Positions 31,042 through 42,327 of a stretch of 64,000 bases of DNA are shown one piece after another. Every line of letters begins with the position of its first letter. Positions within the stretch are counted from its first letter, which is position 1. The position numbers and the translations under genes are program-made. The notes under the pieces are model-generated. The model saw nothing but the letters and a program-made list of their open reading frames with translations. It was not told where the DNA came from and ran no database searches. This stretch comes from Liriodendron chinense (lineage: Eukaryota > Streptophyta > Magnoliopsida > Magnoliales > Magnoliaceae): positions 1 to 64,000 of the forward strand of contig PVNU02002850.1 of the NCBI GenBank assembly GCA_003013855.2. The letters run 5' to 3'.

Positions 31042-32161
31042 CACCCCAACCAGCATTTTGCTAGTCCCGAGCAAAATATGCGTGAAACAAGTTCAATTCT
31101 CCAAGATCCAACTCTCCTTCAAAAACTATGCTTCTATCCATTCCAAGACATACAAGTGCAAAAATCAGAGAAATTGGGTGATAGAAGTTGAAACTTTAAA
31201 CTTATCAAACATAATAAGTGTTCATATAGAATTCTCGCTGATCGATTGATAAATAAAAGAACTTGAACAAATCCAACCTGTTGTGCATAATGAATGTTCA
31301 TCTCATGGGTTTCCGGGATTATCTTCTTCATAGATCAACTACACTATGGATGTCATGGTGTACAGATCAACAACAAGCCTATGACAGGAATTTGCCTTAC
31401 CGTCCTTCCGACGGCTTTCACACTACGTCCCATTTCCGTCTTTGGTTACGGGTAGACCATCCCCCAGTTGGTAATAGGTAGCCCTTTCCGGAATTTTCCA
31501 CCATATTCTCAATCATACCCATATTTTCTTTCCTTCTTTCCTTTTCATACACATTAGATAGGATTTTTAGAAATCCATATCTTTCGTTATTTTTCCATGG
31601 ACAAGGATGGACAAAGTACCCCGGCTTGGTTCCTCAACACCTCAAATCTAAGTCTAGCCAATGCACAAAGCTACATAATCCTTTCAAACCATGAAAATCG
31701 TGTAATGTGAACTAGGTGTAAAAGTGTTCAAATTTTCTATCAATCATATAAATAGGGGAATTCACATATAAAAACATTATATTAAAAGTAGTTCAAGACT
31801 TGCAACATCACTCACTTCGTATCTCCTTTTCTTATACTCGTATCATCCTGAATGCATAGAAACAAAGTTTTCCAAAAGAGTTTTGAATTTTAGAAAAATT
31901 GAAAATTTTCTACATAATTGCTCGAAATGTCACAAAAGCTAGTAGATTCATCTAAGGAATCTCACCCCCCAACCAAAATCTTACATTGACCTCAATGTAA
32001 AAAATATGCAGTATGCAAGACATGAGAGCAATGAAATAAAACAAAGGAGAGTGAGAACGAGAGTACCTGAGGTAGCAAGTTGATCAATTCTAGCATCTTC
32101 CATTGTCTCAATGAGACTTATTCAATCCTAATTGCAGAAAAATAAATCCTAACCTACCTAC
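31042..32161 (-). other. Element F 3' non-coding region and polypurine tract
   Basis: Homologous to 2422-3561. The conserved non-coding block is at 31381-31491. No supported ORF. Confidence 0.72.
31381..31491 (-). other. Conserved non-coding block (element F copy)
   Basis: Starts ATGACAGGAATTTGCCTTAC. Strongly conserved although F's protein is very different from A's. Confidence 0.68.
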
Positions 32162-33196
32162 CTACCTTTGATTAGTCCGATCGACTACATGATCAAATTT
32201 GAGCAGGATCTTCATGAATTTCAATAAATTTCTCATGAGGACCATCCAAAATCTTGCTTGACAGTAGACATGGGTGCTTGTCTTCACTAAAGTCCAATCA
32301 TAATGTGCACCACATGCATGAAAGGAAGAGATAAGAGCAGCAAAAAGATATTTCCTCAAATTTTGATTTGGGTTATGATTGATTAAAAATGGGTCCTCCC
32401 GGTCAAAATTCTCAATAGGCTGAAGAATCCATGATGGTGGAGAGACATTCATCATATATTCTTTAGTTAAAGTTGTCTCCTCCATAATTTCAGAATTATA
32501 TGGTGCTTCCACAAACAATGGTAAAGAGTATAAATCAGTGGAATAGTGTTCTTCAGGCACCGACACCGTGTCCAACAAAATGTCCAACTCCTTAACCATC
32601 TCATCATTAAGATCATAAGAGTAGGCCAAGCATTTCTCTAAGAAATCGAGATAGTCGGATGAAGGGTCCTCGTCCTCCCGTAATGATTGAAGAAATTCTG
32701 TTTTAATGGCAATGAATTCCTCCTCTATAGAGAGGAGGTCTTCCAAGGAAATTTTTTTAAATTTAGTGGTAAGCACATCATCTAACATTGGTCGTTCTTT
32801 TAAAATTTCAGATTGTGCTACCTCATCATCCAAAGGAAAAGAATTTTCAATCAAAGGGAGGTCTACCACAATAGAATTTGGCATGTGTTGTTGGTGGAAG
32901 GATTCAAAAAGATCAACTTCGGCTATCTCTTTAACATGCATATCCTCTAGAGACTCATAATCATTATACTCTTGGAAAAAAGAAACCATAGGTTCATAAG
33001 CATCCACTAAACCCTCAATGTAAGTAACCCCACTATCGCTTTTAAATTTTATGGATTCCTCAGCTTCGTCAACTGTCATTGAAATGTCTTCATCATTAAG
33101 TTCAAAGCATCCAAAAGAGAAAGTGGACTCACCATAATTGATGATGACATTGGGATCATCGTCATCGAGATCAATCTCCTGTAAAAGTCTATTCAT
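32162..33196 (-). CDS. Element F acidic protein with protease remnant and shared tail
   Basis: 344 codons, open; probably the 3' part of one original frame with 33334-33882 (a frameshift near 33210 and stops near 33290-33335 separate them). Near the start, VIINYGESTFSFGCFELN lines up with the protease-end segment AIINCRSGSIQMSFGNM of element B. A long, strongly acidic region follows. The last 75 or so residues align with the tail of B and E: DPFL, ACGAH, THVYCQARFWM, RNLL. No DLGA active site remains. Function unknown; the tail suggests a role common to the pol-less elements. Confidence 0.7.
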   Translation of the reverse strand: MNRLLQEIDLDDDDPNVIINYGESTFSFGCFELNDEDISMTVDEAEESIKFKSDSGVTYIEGLVDAYEPMVSFFQEYNDYESLEDMHVKEIAEVDLFESFHQQHMPNSIVVDLPLIENSFPLDDEVAQSEILKERPMLDDVLTTKFKKISLEDLLSIEEEFIAIKTEFLQSLREDEDPSSDYLDFLEKCLAYSYDLNDEMVKELDILLDTVSVPEEHYSTDLYSLPLFVEAPYNSEIMEETTLTKEYMMNVSPPSWILQPIENFDREDPFLINHNPNQNLRKYLFAALISSFHACGAHYDWTLVKTSTHVYCQARFWMVLMRNLLKFMKILLKFDHVVDRTNQR

Positions 33197-33333
33197 TAAA
33201 TCCGAAGAAGGAGGGATTGGATAGCCCCATCCTCCTCATTAGAGGGGATCGATTCGATGCCCCCAATTTTGGGCTCAACATCTTCATAAGATGGCGAGTA
33301 GGCTTAATTTGATTGTTCATCTACATACTCTTT

Positions 33334-33907
33334 TCATATTTCCTCAAGTATTTGTGTATACATGTCATCACAAGAGGAAGACGTTTTAGGGTGATTGTTA
33401 ATAACCACGGTTGGTTCTTCCCTTGAACAAGGAGAATGGAGGGTTCCCCAATTAAGACCGTACGCATTGTAGGATGAAAATTTATATGATGGTTGATAGG
33501 CATATCCATACAAGTGATCACGCATTGTCTTAATCGGTTGGCTACTATTTACCCGTTCCTTATGTTGTTGCACACCTCCTACCATAACCGGTGGAACACT
33601 CATGTTATTTTCAATCCGGTAATCACGTAATGTTTTCCCCGAATGATCATTATTCAATTTTGCTTCATTCCAGTATTCCCCCATCGTCTTATGTCGTGTC
33701 TCAACATATATATTGTTTTCATTACTGTACTCACGCATCGTCTTACTTGGGAGTATTAGTGGTTGTTTGAATCTTAGAAAAACACTCATGCTTAGAGGGA
33801 TCTCGATCACATTGAGTTCGGGTCCCCTAATCCGACGTCTCATCCTCCAAAAGGTACTTGTATGCACCATTCGTCTAATCATACGTGATGAAATTTTAAG
33901 GAATTGA
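33334..33907 (-). CDS. Element F repeat-motif protein (KTMREY repeats), broken
   Basis: The longest open stretch is 33334-33882. It contains four spaced copies of a motif: KTMREYSNENN, KTMGEYWNEAK, KTLRDYRIENN and KTMRDHLYGY. The motif resembles the single RTLRDFLQPAR motif near the N-terminus of Athila gag, as if that segment had been multiplied while the capsid core was lost. A Tyr/Ser-rich stretch follows. Downstream the frame is interrupted before 33196. Homology to gag is an inference from short motifs. Confidence 0.55.
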
Positions 33908-34145
33908 AAACTACCCTAATCTAGGAAAAATAAAAATAAAAGGGGAGATGGGGAGATGTTACCCGTGAAGGTGAGAATTATGTCAGCAACGATGTCCTAC
34001 AAAAATAAAAAAATTTGTTAGTAATCTAGAAAAAAAAAATTCTACTGCTAGAAAAATTGAAAATCCGACCTAACTAAGACTAATCTATAACTACTAGAAC
34101 AATTAGAACCGTTTAACCTTTTCCCCGGCAACGGCGCCAAAAACT
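33908..34145 (-). other. Element F 5' leader with primer site
   Basis: Short leader with the primer site at 34122-34139 (plus strand tccccggcaacggcgcca, tRNA-Asp type). Confidence 0.72.
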
Positions 34146-34331
34146 TATTTGCTCGCCTCAAGTGCAAGGCTGCGATATAGTAATAATTCTCGGTAAGACC
34201 GAGGTCGATCCAGAGGGAAAGAGGTAAATAGTTCTAAACTATTCCAGTAACTTGGATTGGAATTTCAATTAAGAAAACTAAAACTAAACAGTAATGTAAA
34301 AAAGGAAAATTTGAGAATAAGAGAGAGAGAA
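34146..34331 (-). repeat. Element F 5' LTR, first part
   Basis: Starts TATTTGCTCGCC (second base G changed to A). Solo copia LTR K is inserted after 34331; GAGAA at 34327-34331 is its left duplication. Confidence 0.9.
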
Positions 34332-34666
34332 TGTTAGTGCACTTTTCTGTGGCATACTAGTGCACCTTGTTTGTCAATCACTTAGGTCAGTGAGTCTAGT
34401 GTCGGTTGAGCTTAATGAAGACAAAGACCGAAGACTCAAGATGGACCAGCTACATCAAGGATGAAGAAACAAGTAAAAGAGATGCCTTGGTGTGCCTTGC
34501 CTTGAACTTACCCTAAACCATAACCTCTTAGATGACTTGCACCAACTAGGTATACCCTTAGTCATTATCATTAGTCTTAGAACTCCATGAAAAACATGAT
34601 AAGTTAGACTAATTAAAGAGGTGGAAGCTGTTGTAAACAAAACAGCTCAAACAGGAGTTTCTGATT

Positions 34667-34952
34667 GATCTCCGATCAATCGGACATTGGCTCCAATAGG
34701 ACTCCAATCCATCGGACAGAAGCTCTGATCAATCGAAATTTTTTCCAGCAACTTTGAAAATCCACTGGACATATTTCCGATCAATCGGACATCCTTCCAA
34801 TCCATCGGAAGGGGTCATTCCGATCAATCGGACCATATTTTCGATCAATCGGAATATCTTCTAAAGAATCCACTGGACTGATTTTCGATCAATCGGACAT
34901 GTCTCCGATCAATCGGACTGGTCTCCGATCAATCGGATCCTTTTTTCGATCA
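34667..34952 (+). promoter_or_regulatory. U3 palindrome array of LTR K
   Basis: About a dozen copies of TCCGATCAATCGGA and variants (arms TCCGAT/ATCGGA around CA), upstream of the TATA-like box at 34999. Same architecture as the other LTRs but a different core. Confidence 0.85.
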
Positions 34953-34998
34953 ATCGGAGATGCGCGAATCTGCCCATTTTTTTACCGTTGGAAGAAAA

Positions 34999-35009
34999 TC
35001 TATTTAAGG
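34999..35009 (+). promoter_or_regulatory. TATA-like box of LTR K
   Basis: TCTATTTAAGG, about 45 bp after the array. Confidence 0.5.
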
Positions 35010-36292
35010 TGGGGGATTCATTTTTGAGCAAGGAAGAGGGGATTTTGAGGAGATAGAAGCCACCAGTGATAGAGACCATCACATGCTCTATCCCAAACCC
35101 ATTGTAAGTCATTCTCCTTGTGTTTTCATCACAAGCTTGGGCCATTCAATGGCATCTTGAGAATGGGCTTGTTCCCTCTTGATTTCTAAGGTTTAGACAC
35201 CTTGATGATAGTTAAATCCCTTGTCCAAACACTACCTAGGAGTCCAAATAGGTGTATTCCTCTAGAAAACCCATTTCCTACCATTTATGGAGGTTTCACC
35301 ATTCCCTAGCACCTTGAGCATCTCTAATGGAGCATCACATGCAAGGTAGCTGATCTTGGAGCTGAAGCCTTGGCAAAGCAGCGGCGTCAAAGATCAGGGG
35401 AGCACACGGGGAGCTGATTCAAGTACGGGAGAGCAAGAAGAAGCAACCCAAAGCAGCGCTATAAAGGGGCTCAATCCGACAAGTAAGGTTGTCTTGTTAA
35501 GAGTCCATCCACTCAATTCCATGTGGGAGTTGAGTGTAGAGTTTGTTTGACAAACTCGAACTAGGGTCATTTGCCGATCCTTGGTCTGTTAGTCGGCCTA
35601 AAATCTAGGGACGTTAGCCGTTCCTTGGCTCCTAACGTCCTTGGCTCGTTTGTCGGCCTAAAGACTAGGGGTTGTTCAGCACTCCTTGGCTCGTTTGCCT
35701 GGCCTAAATTAAGGGACGTCAGCCGTTCCTTGGCACGTTAGTCGGGCCTAAACAAAGTCTCCAAGGGGGAGCCACCAACACGGGTGCAAACATGTAGGTT
35801 GGGAGGAACCTGTAAACTCCCCGGTTGGGAGGATTCGAGTTAAAACACCTTAGTTGGGAGGAACCAGATTTAAACTCCGCAGTGAATGCCTGTGTACTCA
35901 GAGGGATTGAGTACTTGAACCGGGAGTGAAGTAGACAAGTAGTCGAACCACTATACATGCTTGTGTTTGTGATTGTATTTGAGCACGTTTCTTATTATGC
36001 ATTGTGTTTAACTGCTTAATTATGAATGCTTAATTAGAATGTGTGCTAGGCACTAAATAGGCACATCCACATGCACAAGATGTACTTTCACTACCTCATG
36101 TAGACTTGAGCTTTTGTTGATCCACCCTCATTAGTCCACATGTGCTGATTAGACTAGGTTATTAATTGCATTTATCATTTGCTAGTCTTTTGATTGGACC
36201 CACGTAGGCTTGGAAGCCAAAGTGTTAATCGCTTACTTGGTTTAATTTACAAAAACAGTTAAGTAAGCGAAAAGTTTTTAAAAGGTCCTAAT

Positions 36293-36310
36293 CCCCCCCC
36301 CCCCCCCCCC
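36293..36310 (+). repeat. Poly-C run (18 bp) in LTR K
   Basis: The equivalent place in LTR G reads CACCCCCTCC (near 20922). Slippage or an assembly artefact. Confidence 0.9.
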
Positions 36311-36400
36311 TTCTAGGACTTAGCTATAATTCTAATTGCTCCTTAAGCTTCCGCACGTGTATGCATAGGGTGTCGTGTTAGATTACCCGACGCAATTTCA

Positions 36401-37275
36401 GAGAAAACTAAGGCTTTAAGGATTCACTCATAGCAATCTCATGTCAATCCATTCAATCCAAGCATAAAACACAACTAGATTTGAAGTTCTATCTCTCATC
36501 TAGTTGGAAGATAAAGTAATGAAGCACACTCAATCCCACTAAGTTAGAAATTCAAGTTCTAGTCCTATCCAAGTGCATAGCATTCAAAATCATGGCCTTC
36601 GGAGTAATAACCATGCCTATGGACTATGGCAAGCTTAAGGGTTACCATAATTCGAATATAATCAAGCCAAACATGACAATCTCAGAGAATTACAAAAAAT
36701 CCATGTCCGAAGCACATGAACTCTCATAAAACTTCCAAAAATATTAACTTTATTCAAACTAGAACATTCAAAATCCAAACTTGAAGTAAAGGTACTTGAA
36801 TCAAACTGAGCTAAACATAAAATTAACTACAAGCTTCACCTCTTAGCCTTAGCTAAGAGGTTAACTAGAAGAAAGCATTAAAACTAAAAACTAGAACTAG
36901 AAGAAAAAGATAATTAGTTGTAGGAGGCTACGAAGCCTCCTAGGTCTTGATCTCTTTGCTCCCCATGTTGTTAGATGCCTTAGGAAGAGAGTGGAGGTGG
37001 CCTTACGACGTTCTATAGACAGGTCGGTCTAAGACAATTTTTCAGATTTTCTTCTTTTTCTATTATCTTTCTTTCTTGCTTCTTTCCTCCATCTCTTGGC
37101 ACTTGTTCTATTGATCTTCAATGCATACAAAGTGACTTTTTTAACCATGAATTGGTGAAATCTCCCTCTCATTCCTACAATCATAAAAACATGTATTAAA
37201 TTAGTCTTTAAACATGAAAACCATGCATATAAATGATGTAATGGGTCGGCAAATGTATAAATTGGAGGCTCAACA
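36401..37275 (-). repeat. Element F 5' LTR, remainder, promoter deleted
   Basis: Continues 34146-34331 after K. Near 37004-37014 it lacks about 190 bp present at about 30580-30770 of the partner LTR, including the TATA box and the best palindrome. It ends GGCTCAACA and is followed by GCAAT. Confidence 0.88.
36839..36860 (-). other. Conserved 22-nt stem-loop (F, 5' LTR)
   Basis: Arms CCTCTTAGC/GCTAAGAGG with loop CTTA. Confidence 0.8.
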
Positions 37276-37476
37276 GCAATCATCGATATGAAAGCTCCCA
37301 AATCCCTTCGAGACATTCAGCGCCTCGCCAAAGGGATAGCCTCACTCAGCAGATTCATTTCACGAGCCAGCGATAAGTGTTTGCCCTTTTTCAAATTACT
37401 GAAAGGATCAGCAAAGACAATGCAGTGGACAGAAGAATGCGAGCAAGCGTTCAGTTGGCTCAAAGAGTACATGAGC

Positions 37477-37510
<34 letters not shown>

Positions 37511-37964
37511 AATACTGTCAAGACCTGTTCACGGTGAGACATTGCTCCTGTACCTTGCCACCTCCCCAACCGCTGTGAGCTCCGCGCTCATCAAGGAGGA
37601 CGACAAAATTCAAAAAGTTGGTCTACTATATCAGCAGGGCAATGGTCGACGCAGAGACTTGCTATCCAACCATCGAGAAGCTCGCCCTAACATTTATTGT
37701 TTCTGTTAGAAGACTAAGGTCATACTTCCAGGCCCACACATTCATGATCCCCACGGACCAACCATTGCTGTAGGTATTACAGAATCCCGATGCATCAGGT
37801 AGGTTGGCCAAATGGGATATCAAACTAAGCGAGCATGACATTCAATTCTGTCCTCGGACGTCAATCAAAGGTCAAGCCGTAGCCGATTTCATCACCGAAT
37901 TTACTAACTCTGCCTAACATGAGAACGATGAGCCCATCCGCTCTCACGCCCCATCCACCGAACA
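37276..37964 (+). pseudogene. Element T RT end and first RNase H, degraded
   Basis: Continues the RT fragment at 29611: MKAPKSLRDIQRLAKGIASL, SRFISRASDKCLPFFKLLK and CEQAFSWLKEYMS. A run of 31 C follows at 37479-37509, then a frameshifted first RNase H (LLYLATSPTAVSSALIKEDD is recognisable) with several stops. This matches the Tat-lineage RT thumb and connection. Confidence 0.85.
37479..37509 (+). repeat. Poly-C run (31 bp) in element T pol
   Basis: Follows YMSN in the RT/RNase H region, where related elements have a short Pro-coding C stretch. Confidence 0.9.
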
Positions 37965-38418
37965 ACTACAATGGACACTCTATGTCGACGGGTCAGCGTC
38001 AGACCAAGGGAGCAGGGCCGGGATCGTTTTGATATCCCCTGACGGGTGTAAATTGGAGTACGCGCTCCGCTTCAGTTTCCCCGCATCTAACAACGAATCC
38101 GAATATGAGGCACTCCTCGCTAGACTCCGGATGGCCAAATCCATAGGAGCAATAAGCCTAAAAATCTATATTGACTCCCAGCTCATTGTCAATCAAATTT
38201 TCGACGAGTACGAAGCCAAAGATGAGAAAATGATGTTATACAAGGGACAGGCCCATACTTTACTGAAAGAATTCAAAGAGTACGAACTTCTCCAGATCCC
38301 GAGAGAACAAAATCGAATGGCCGACACCCTCGCCCGACTAGGGGCATCCTCAAAAAACGACATCGGTTGGACCATTCTGGTCGAGCATCCTCCCGAACAG
38401 AGCATTAATAAGAAGTAG
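37965..38418 (+). pseudogene. Element T second (archaeal-type) RNase H
   Basis: LQWTLYVDGSASDQGSRAGI, then EYALRFSFPASNNESEYEAL and IDSQLIVNQIFDEYEAKDEK, ending in a stop at 38416. Asp in VDGS, Glu in NESEYEAL and Asp in IDSQ are the expected acidic catalytic residues. A second RNase H after the first is a hallmark of the Tat lineage and supports the classification of T. This part is still open. Confidence 0.85.
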
Positions 38419-39673
38419 GCAATAGGAGCATTCCCGATCGATCAGTCCCCCTGTTGGCTGGACACGATTGTTCGATACCTCGAGGATGGACGGCTTCCGG
38501 AAGACAAAAAAGCCGCCAGAAAATTGAAATTTTGTGCCCCTAAGTATTTCCTAGAAGATGATGTTCTTTACAGAAGAGGATATTCGCTCCCACACTTGCG
38601 ATGTGTCAGGGCAGAAGAAGCTAATTACACCCTAAAAGAAATTCACGAAGGCATGTGCGAAATCACCTTCCAGGTCGGTCGATGGCATTCAAAGCAATCC
38701 ATCAAGGGTACTATTGGCCAACAATGAATGCCGACGCCGAAAAATACTCAAAATCCTACAATAAGTACCGCGGAAAGCCCCGGAGGATCTGACGCTAATG
38801 GCAAGCCCTTGGCCATTTGCATAGTGGGGGATAGATATCATTGGACCTCTCCAGAGAGGTAAAGGCCAACTCCGGTTCGCAATCGTTGCAGTGGATTATT
38901 TCGCCAAATGGGCTGAAACAAAACCACTCGCGTCGATCACCAACCAGCAGATCAGAAAGTTCATCTTAGAAAACATCATCTGCAGATTCAGAATACCGCA
39001 CACCACCATTACAGACAACGGCCGGCAATTCGACAACAAAAAGATCAAGGATCTCTGTGATGAATTAAAAATTCGACACATGATGACCGCCCCATACCAC
39101 CCCCAAGCCAATGGACAGGTGGAAGCCATCAACAAAATCATCAAGCACCATCTGAAAACCAAGCTGGAGGATCATAAAGGCAATTGGATAGAATATTTGC
39201 CCAAAGTTCTATGGGCATATTGAACCACTGTTCGAACATCAACAGGAGAAACCCCATTCTCGTTAACTTATGAAGCCGAAGTAATGGTTCCTGTGGAGAT
39301 CGACGTACCATCATATCGCATGACTCACTACAATCAGAGAAAGATTGAAAGTGTAATGAGCCTCCAACTCAACTTACTGGAAGAACGGAGGGACGATGCA
39401 CAACTCTGACTGATGAAATATCAGCACAAGGTTGCTCGGTACTACAATTCCCACGTCAGGCACAGGCCGCTCCGTGAAGGCGACCTCATTCTCAGAAGAA
39501 AAATCCAGAACAGTACTCGAGATCTAGGCTCCCAAGTATTCGATCCCAATTGGGAAGGTCCATACAAGATTACAAAAACAATAAAGCCTGGGACCTACAA
39601 CTTGGAGGACATGGAAAGAAAAGCGCTCCGACGACCGTGGAACGCAATCAATCTACGTAAGTACTATCAATAG
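38419..39673 (+). pseudogene. Element T integrase
   Basis: Zinc-binding region frameshifted near 38660 and 38780. Core with GIDIIGP, VDYFAKWAETKPL, TDNGRQF and GQVEAINK, giving a DX35E spacing. C-terminal stretch LREGDLILRRKIQNS, ending WNAINLRKYYQ. In-frame stops occur near 39223 and 39408. The RT-RNase H-RNase H-integrase order on the plus strand identifies T as a Tat element, opposite in direction to all Athila insertions in it. Confidence 0.88.
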
Positions 39674-39997
39674 GAGACCCAAAATTAGGGAATTATGTAA
39701 TAAATCCTCTTCAGGCTAATGATAAATAAACGTCAGCGTTTCTGCACATACAAATCCACTTACAACTATTAAGTTCAGGGGCAGACGCCCCCTGAAATAT
39801 TGAAAGCCGCAGATGCAGCCACATTTAATTGGTAGCAGACGTTACCTAAGTGAGGGACAAGGCTGACCAAAGCGTCCCCTAACTGAATCATAAAAATATA
39901 TATGCACAAAAACACAAGGGACACGCAAAAAATCCGACAATCAAACTACAAATACTCATCTATGTTCAAAGACTAACATTTACAGAAGAATCAATGG
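39674..39997. other. Element T spacer between pol and antisense gene
   Basis: Non-coding gap between the converging ends of pol (+) and the antisense gene (-). It contains a short inverted repeat, CAGGGGCAGACGCCCCCTG near 39776. Nothing else is recognised. Confidence 0.5.
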
Positions 39998-42026
39998 CTA
40001 CATGGCAGGAAGGCTAGAAACTGAAGAAGAGAGTGCGTTCGGCTCAATTGGCTCCTGGACAATAAGTTGAGGAGTATCAGAGACTTGACCGATACTGGAC
40101 ACCTTGACCCCCCCGTCATGAACATTGTCGACAGCCTCAGTCACGGTCAGGGTCGGGCCCACGTCTTTACGAGCGAGTTGCACCTCCAACTCCTTGAACC
40201 CGGACAGATCTAGGTTGGGATGAAGGTGGCCAATTACCTTTAATGTCTGAGCCCTACCATTCTGATAGTCCTCAAACCTCTAATAAAAATATTCTTGCGA
40301 CGCACGAAAAGTGTCAACAGTACGAGCCAATTCTACCGGGATACTCGATTTTAAAACACCCTTCTCCGCCCTTTCGGTCTTCAGCGCAGAAATAACTTTG
40401 GCCAATCGAAGCTCTGACGCCTACTTCTCCTTCTCCCTATCCACCCTCTCCTGCTTGAGCCCCTCCTCCGCCATGGTCAGCCAAGATCAGACTTGCAAAA
40501 ACTCAGTCTCAAGGCCCTCATATCGCGCCTGGTAACCCTGCACTGAGTTTATGGAGTCGTTGAGATTACCTTCCAGCTCTTTGATCCGAGCCTCTCTCAC
40601 CTCCCTCAGCCTTTCCCTTTCCCGGAGGCTAACGTTAGACGTCGCTAACTTTTTTCTCAGCCTTAGATAGCTAAGCATCATTCTTGGCGAGGAGATCCTA
40701 GGCCTCGTATATATTATCTCGAGTCATCAGAAACCCATCGAGACCTTCGATGATCTTCATCACCGACCACTCCACGGCATCCACTGGAGACAGTCGGTCC
40801 ACCGAATCCATATTCCCAAACCCGACCTTATAAAAAAGATAAGAGCAAATCCGGAACAAATGATCTGGCACCACGTACGACTTCGTACCACCGGGGGCAG
40901 GAGCAACGACAAGTGAGCCTGACTGAGAACACCCGGCCCGGGCACAATCTCCCATGTCGGGCGTAGGGTGGTCAGGCACAACAACAGGAGGAATGACCGA
41001 GGGCTTCTCGTCACAAGGAAGGGCTAGTTAAAAGCGACTTTCCGGAGCAGGAGGGGGAGGGACAAAATTCTCGAGTGGCTGCACCCCCTGAAGAGTCAGA
41101 GCACTTACGGGCATGGGCCCGGGAGGACCTACGGCCGCAGAAGATAGTCACGACATGCCAGCAGTAGCAATAGAAGAAGACTCCCCCCTTTTCCTTTTAT
41201 TCCAAGCCTCATTTTTTTGGCAAAGGAGGGCCTTCAGAAGCGAAAGGTCTGTCAGGTCCATTCCTGCACAAATATAAAGAAAAGGGAAGGGAGCAGACAA
41301 TCAGAAATCTCCCAAAAATGTTAGAAACAGCTACAAGCTACAGTCTACGACCATTACGAGGAGGGCAAGGGATAAGTCCCACCCTGACGAGCATTACAGG
41401 ATGAAGTAAATACTTCACATTCTGAGCCTGTGCAGTTGCTTTCCTCACTGCAACTATCTTTGCATGAAGGCCACCCATCTGATGACCTCTAGGTGGTCCT
41501 CTCCCCATACTGAAGGCACGAGGAACATGATACCCAAAGCCACCCTCCGGACAAGTCCAATTGCCGGAGATAAAACACCACCGATCTTGACAATCCTTAG
41601 TGGACTGGGGGTTCCCAAGAATAAAATTCACCCCATGTAGGAACATCAAATAATAACACCCGGAGGGTTCATCGAACTTCCTCAGGGAATACAGCCTATG
41701 AAATTCCCCCGGAGTCATTTCTCCATTCTTAACCTCTTTCCAAAGGACGTACAGCTCAAACACAACACTCCAACCATTTGACATCAGTTGACCCAGGGCG
41801 ATATTATATCAGTTCAAGATGCCGGCAACATATGGCAGCAGCGGAAGGCGAAAGCCTAAAGGGAACATATAATCGTAGAAAGCAGTTTCACACATTTTTT
41901 GGTTATCTGTTGTCTCGTCCGGCCTAGGTAAATGAAAAATTAAATCCTACGGAACACTAAAATCCCACCGGATGTTCTCCAGCTCCCCTAAAGTGAGGGT
42001 TGAGGGATCGCCCATGGGAGAACGAT
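39998..42026 (-). pseudogene. Element T antisense gene, main part (split by E)
   Basis: Minus-strand gene between pol and 3' LTR, as in Grande-like Tat elements. From 42015: MGDPSTLTLGELENIRWDFS, stops near 41949 and 41810, then NGWSVVFELYVLWKEVK, MTPGEFHRLYSLRKF and DRWCFISGNW, resembling the 'putative gypsy-type transposon' (Transposase_28-like) family. A good 3' splice site (TTTGTGCAG/GAA) lies at 41264. After it come MDLTDLSLLKALL, a Pro-rich part, DHLFRICSYLFYKVGF and a C-terminal coiled coil (RERERLREVREARIKELEG), ending SSLPAM at 39998. The N-terminus continues at 55512-55631. Function unknown. Confidence 0.65.
41264..41278 (-). other. Putative 3' splice site in the antisense gene
   Basis: The minus strand reads a pyrimidine-rich stretch then TATTTGTGCAG before GAATGG; the frame continues downstream. 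The donor was not located with certainty. Confidence 0.45.
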
Positions 42027-42327
42027 TGTTCGCTTCCCCAAGTGTAGGGTTGCGATGTAGTAATAAACTCGGTAAGACCGAGGTCGATCCACAGGGAGTT
42101 GTGTAGGAATTCACAAACACATCCAATAGTGTCTATTGAGAGCTAACAACCAGATTTTATATGAGATTGATGTAAGTAACAACTTTGAACTAAATTGAAG
42201 GTAAACAATTATAAAAAGGCACTAGGGGTTCAAGGATCCACTTGTAGCAATCCTTGATGTTCAATCTGTTGTGGTTTCTCACTTTCTCAACTAGAATCGA
42301 TATTAAGATCTATCTAGCCGGATGATA
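42027..42327 (-). repeat. Element E 3' LTR, first part
   Basis: Starts TGTTCGCTTCCCC, closely matching 53998 onward. Interrupted by copia J after TGATA (42323-42327). Confidence 0.92.

Larger units (their letters stand above)
34332..36400 (+). mobile_element. Solo Ty1/copia LTR K (Sirevirus-type, 2069 bp)
   Basis: Begins TGTTAGTGCAC and ends GCAATTTCA, flanked by GAGAA on both sides (34327-34331 and 36401-36405). No internal region is present, so a full element was probably reduced by LTR-LTR recombination. U3 carries many TCCGATCAATCGGA units. The 3' half matches LTR G. A run of 18 C sits at 36293-36310. Confidence 0.92.
29797..37275 (-). mobile_element. Athila-like non-autonomous element F, host of solo LTR K
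   Basis: LTRs 29797-31041 and 34146-37275 (the latter split by K). Target duplication GCAAT at 29792-29796 and 37276-37280, inside T's RT gene. The tRNA-Asp-type primer site is at 34122-34139 and the polypurine tract adjoins 31041. The internal 3.1 kb has no gag core, RT or integrase; it carries an unusual reading frame (32162-33882). The right LTR has lost its promoter. Confidence 0.92.
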
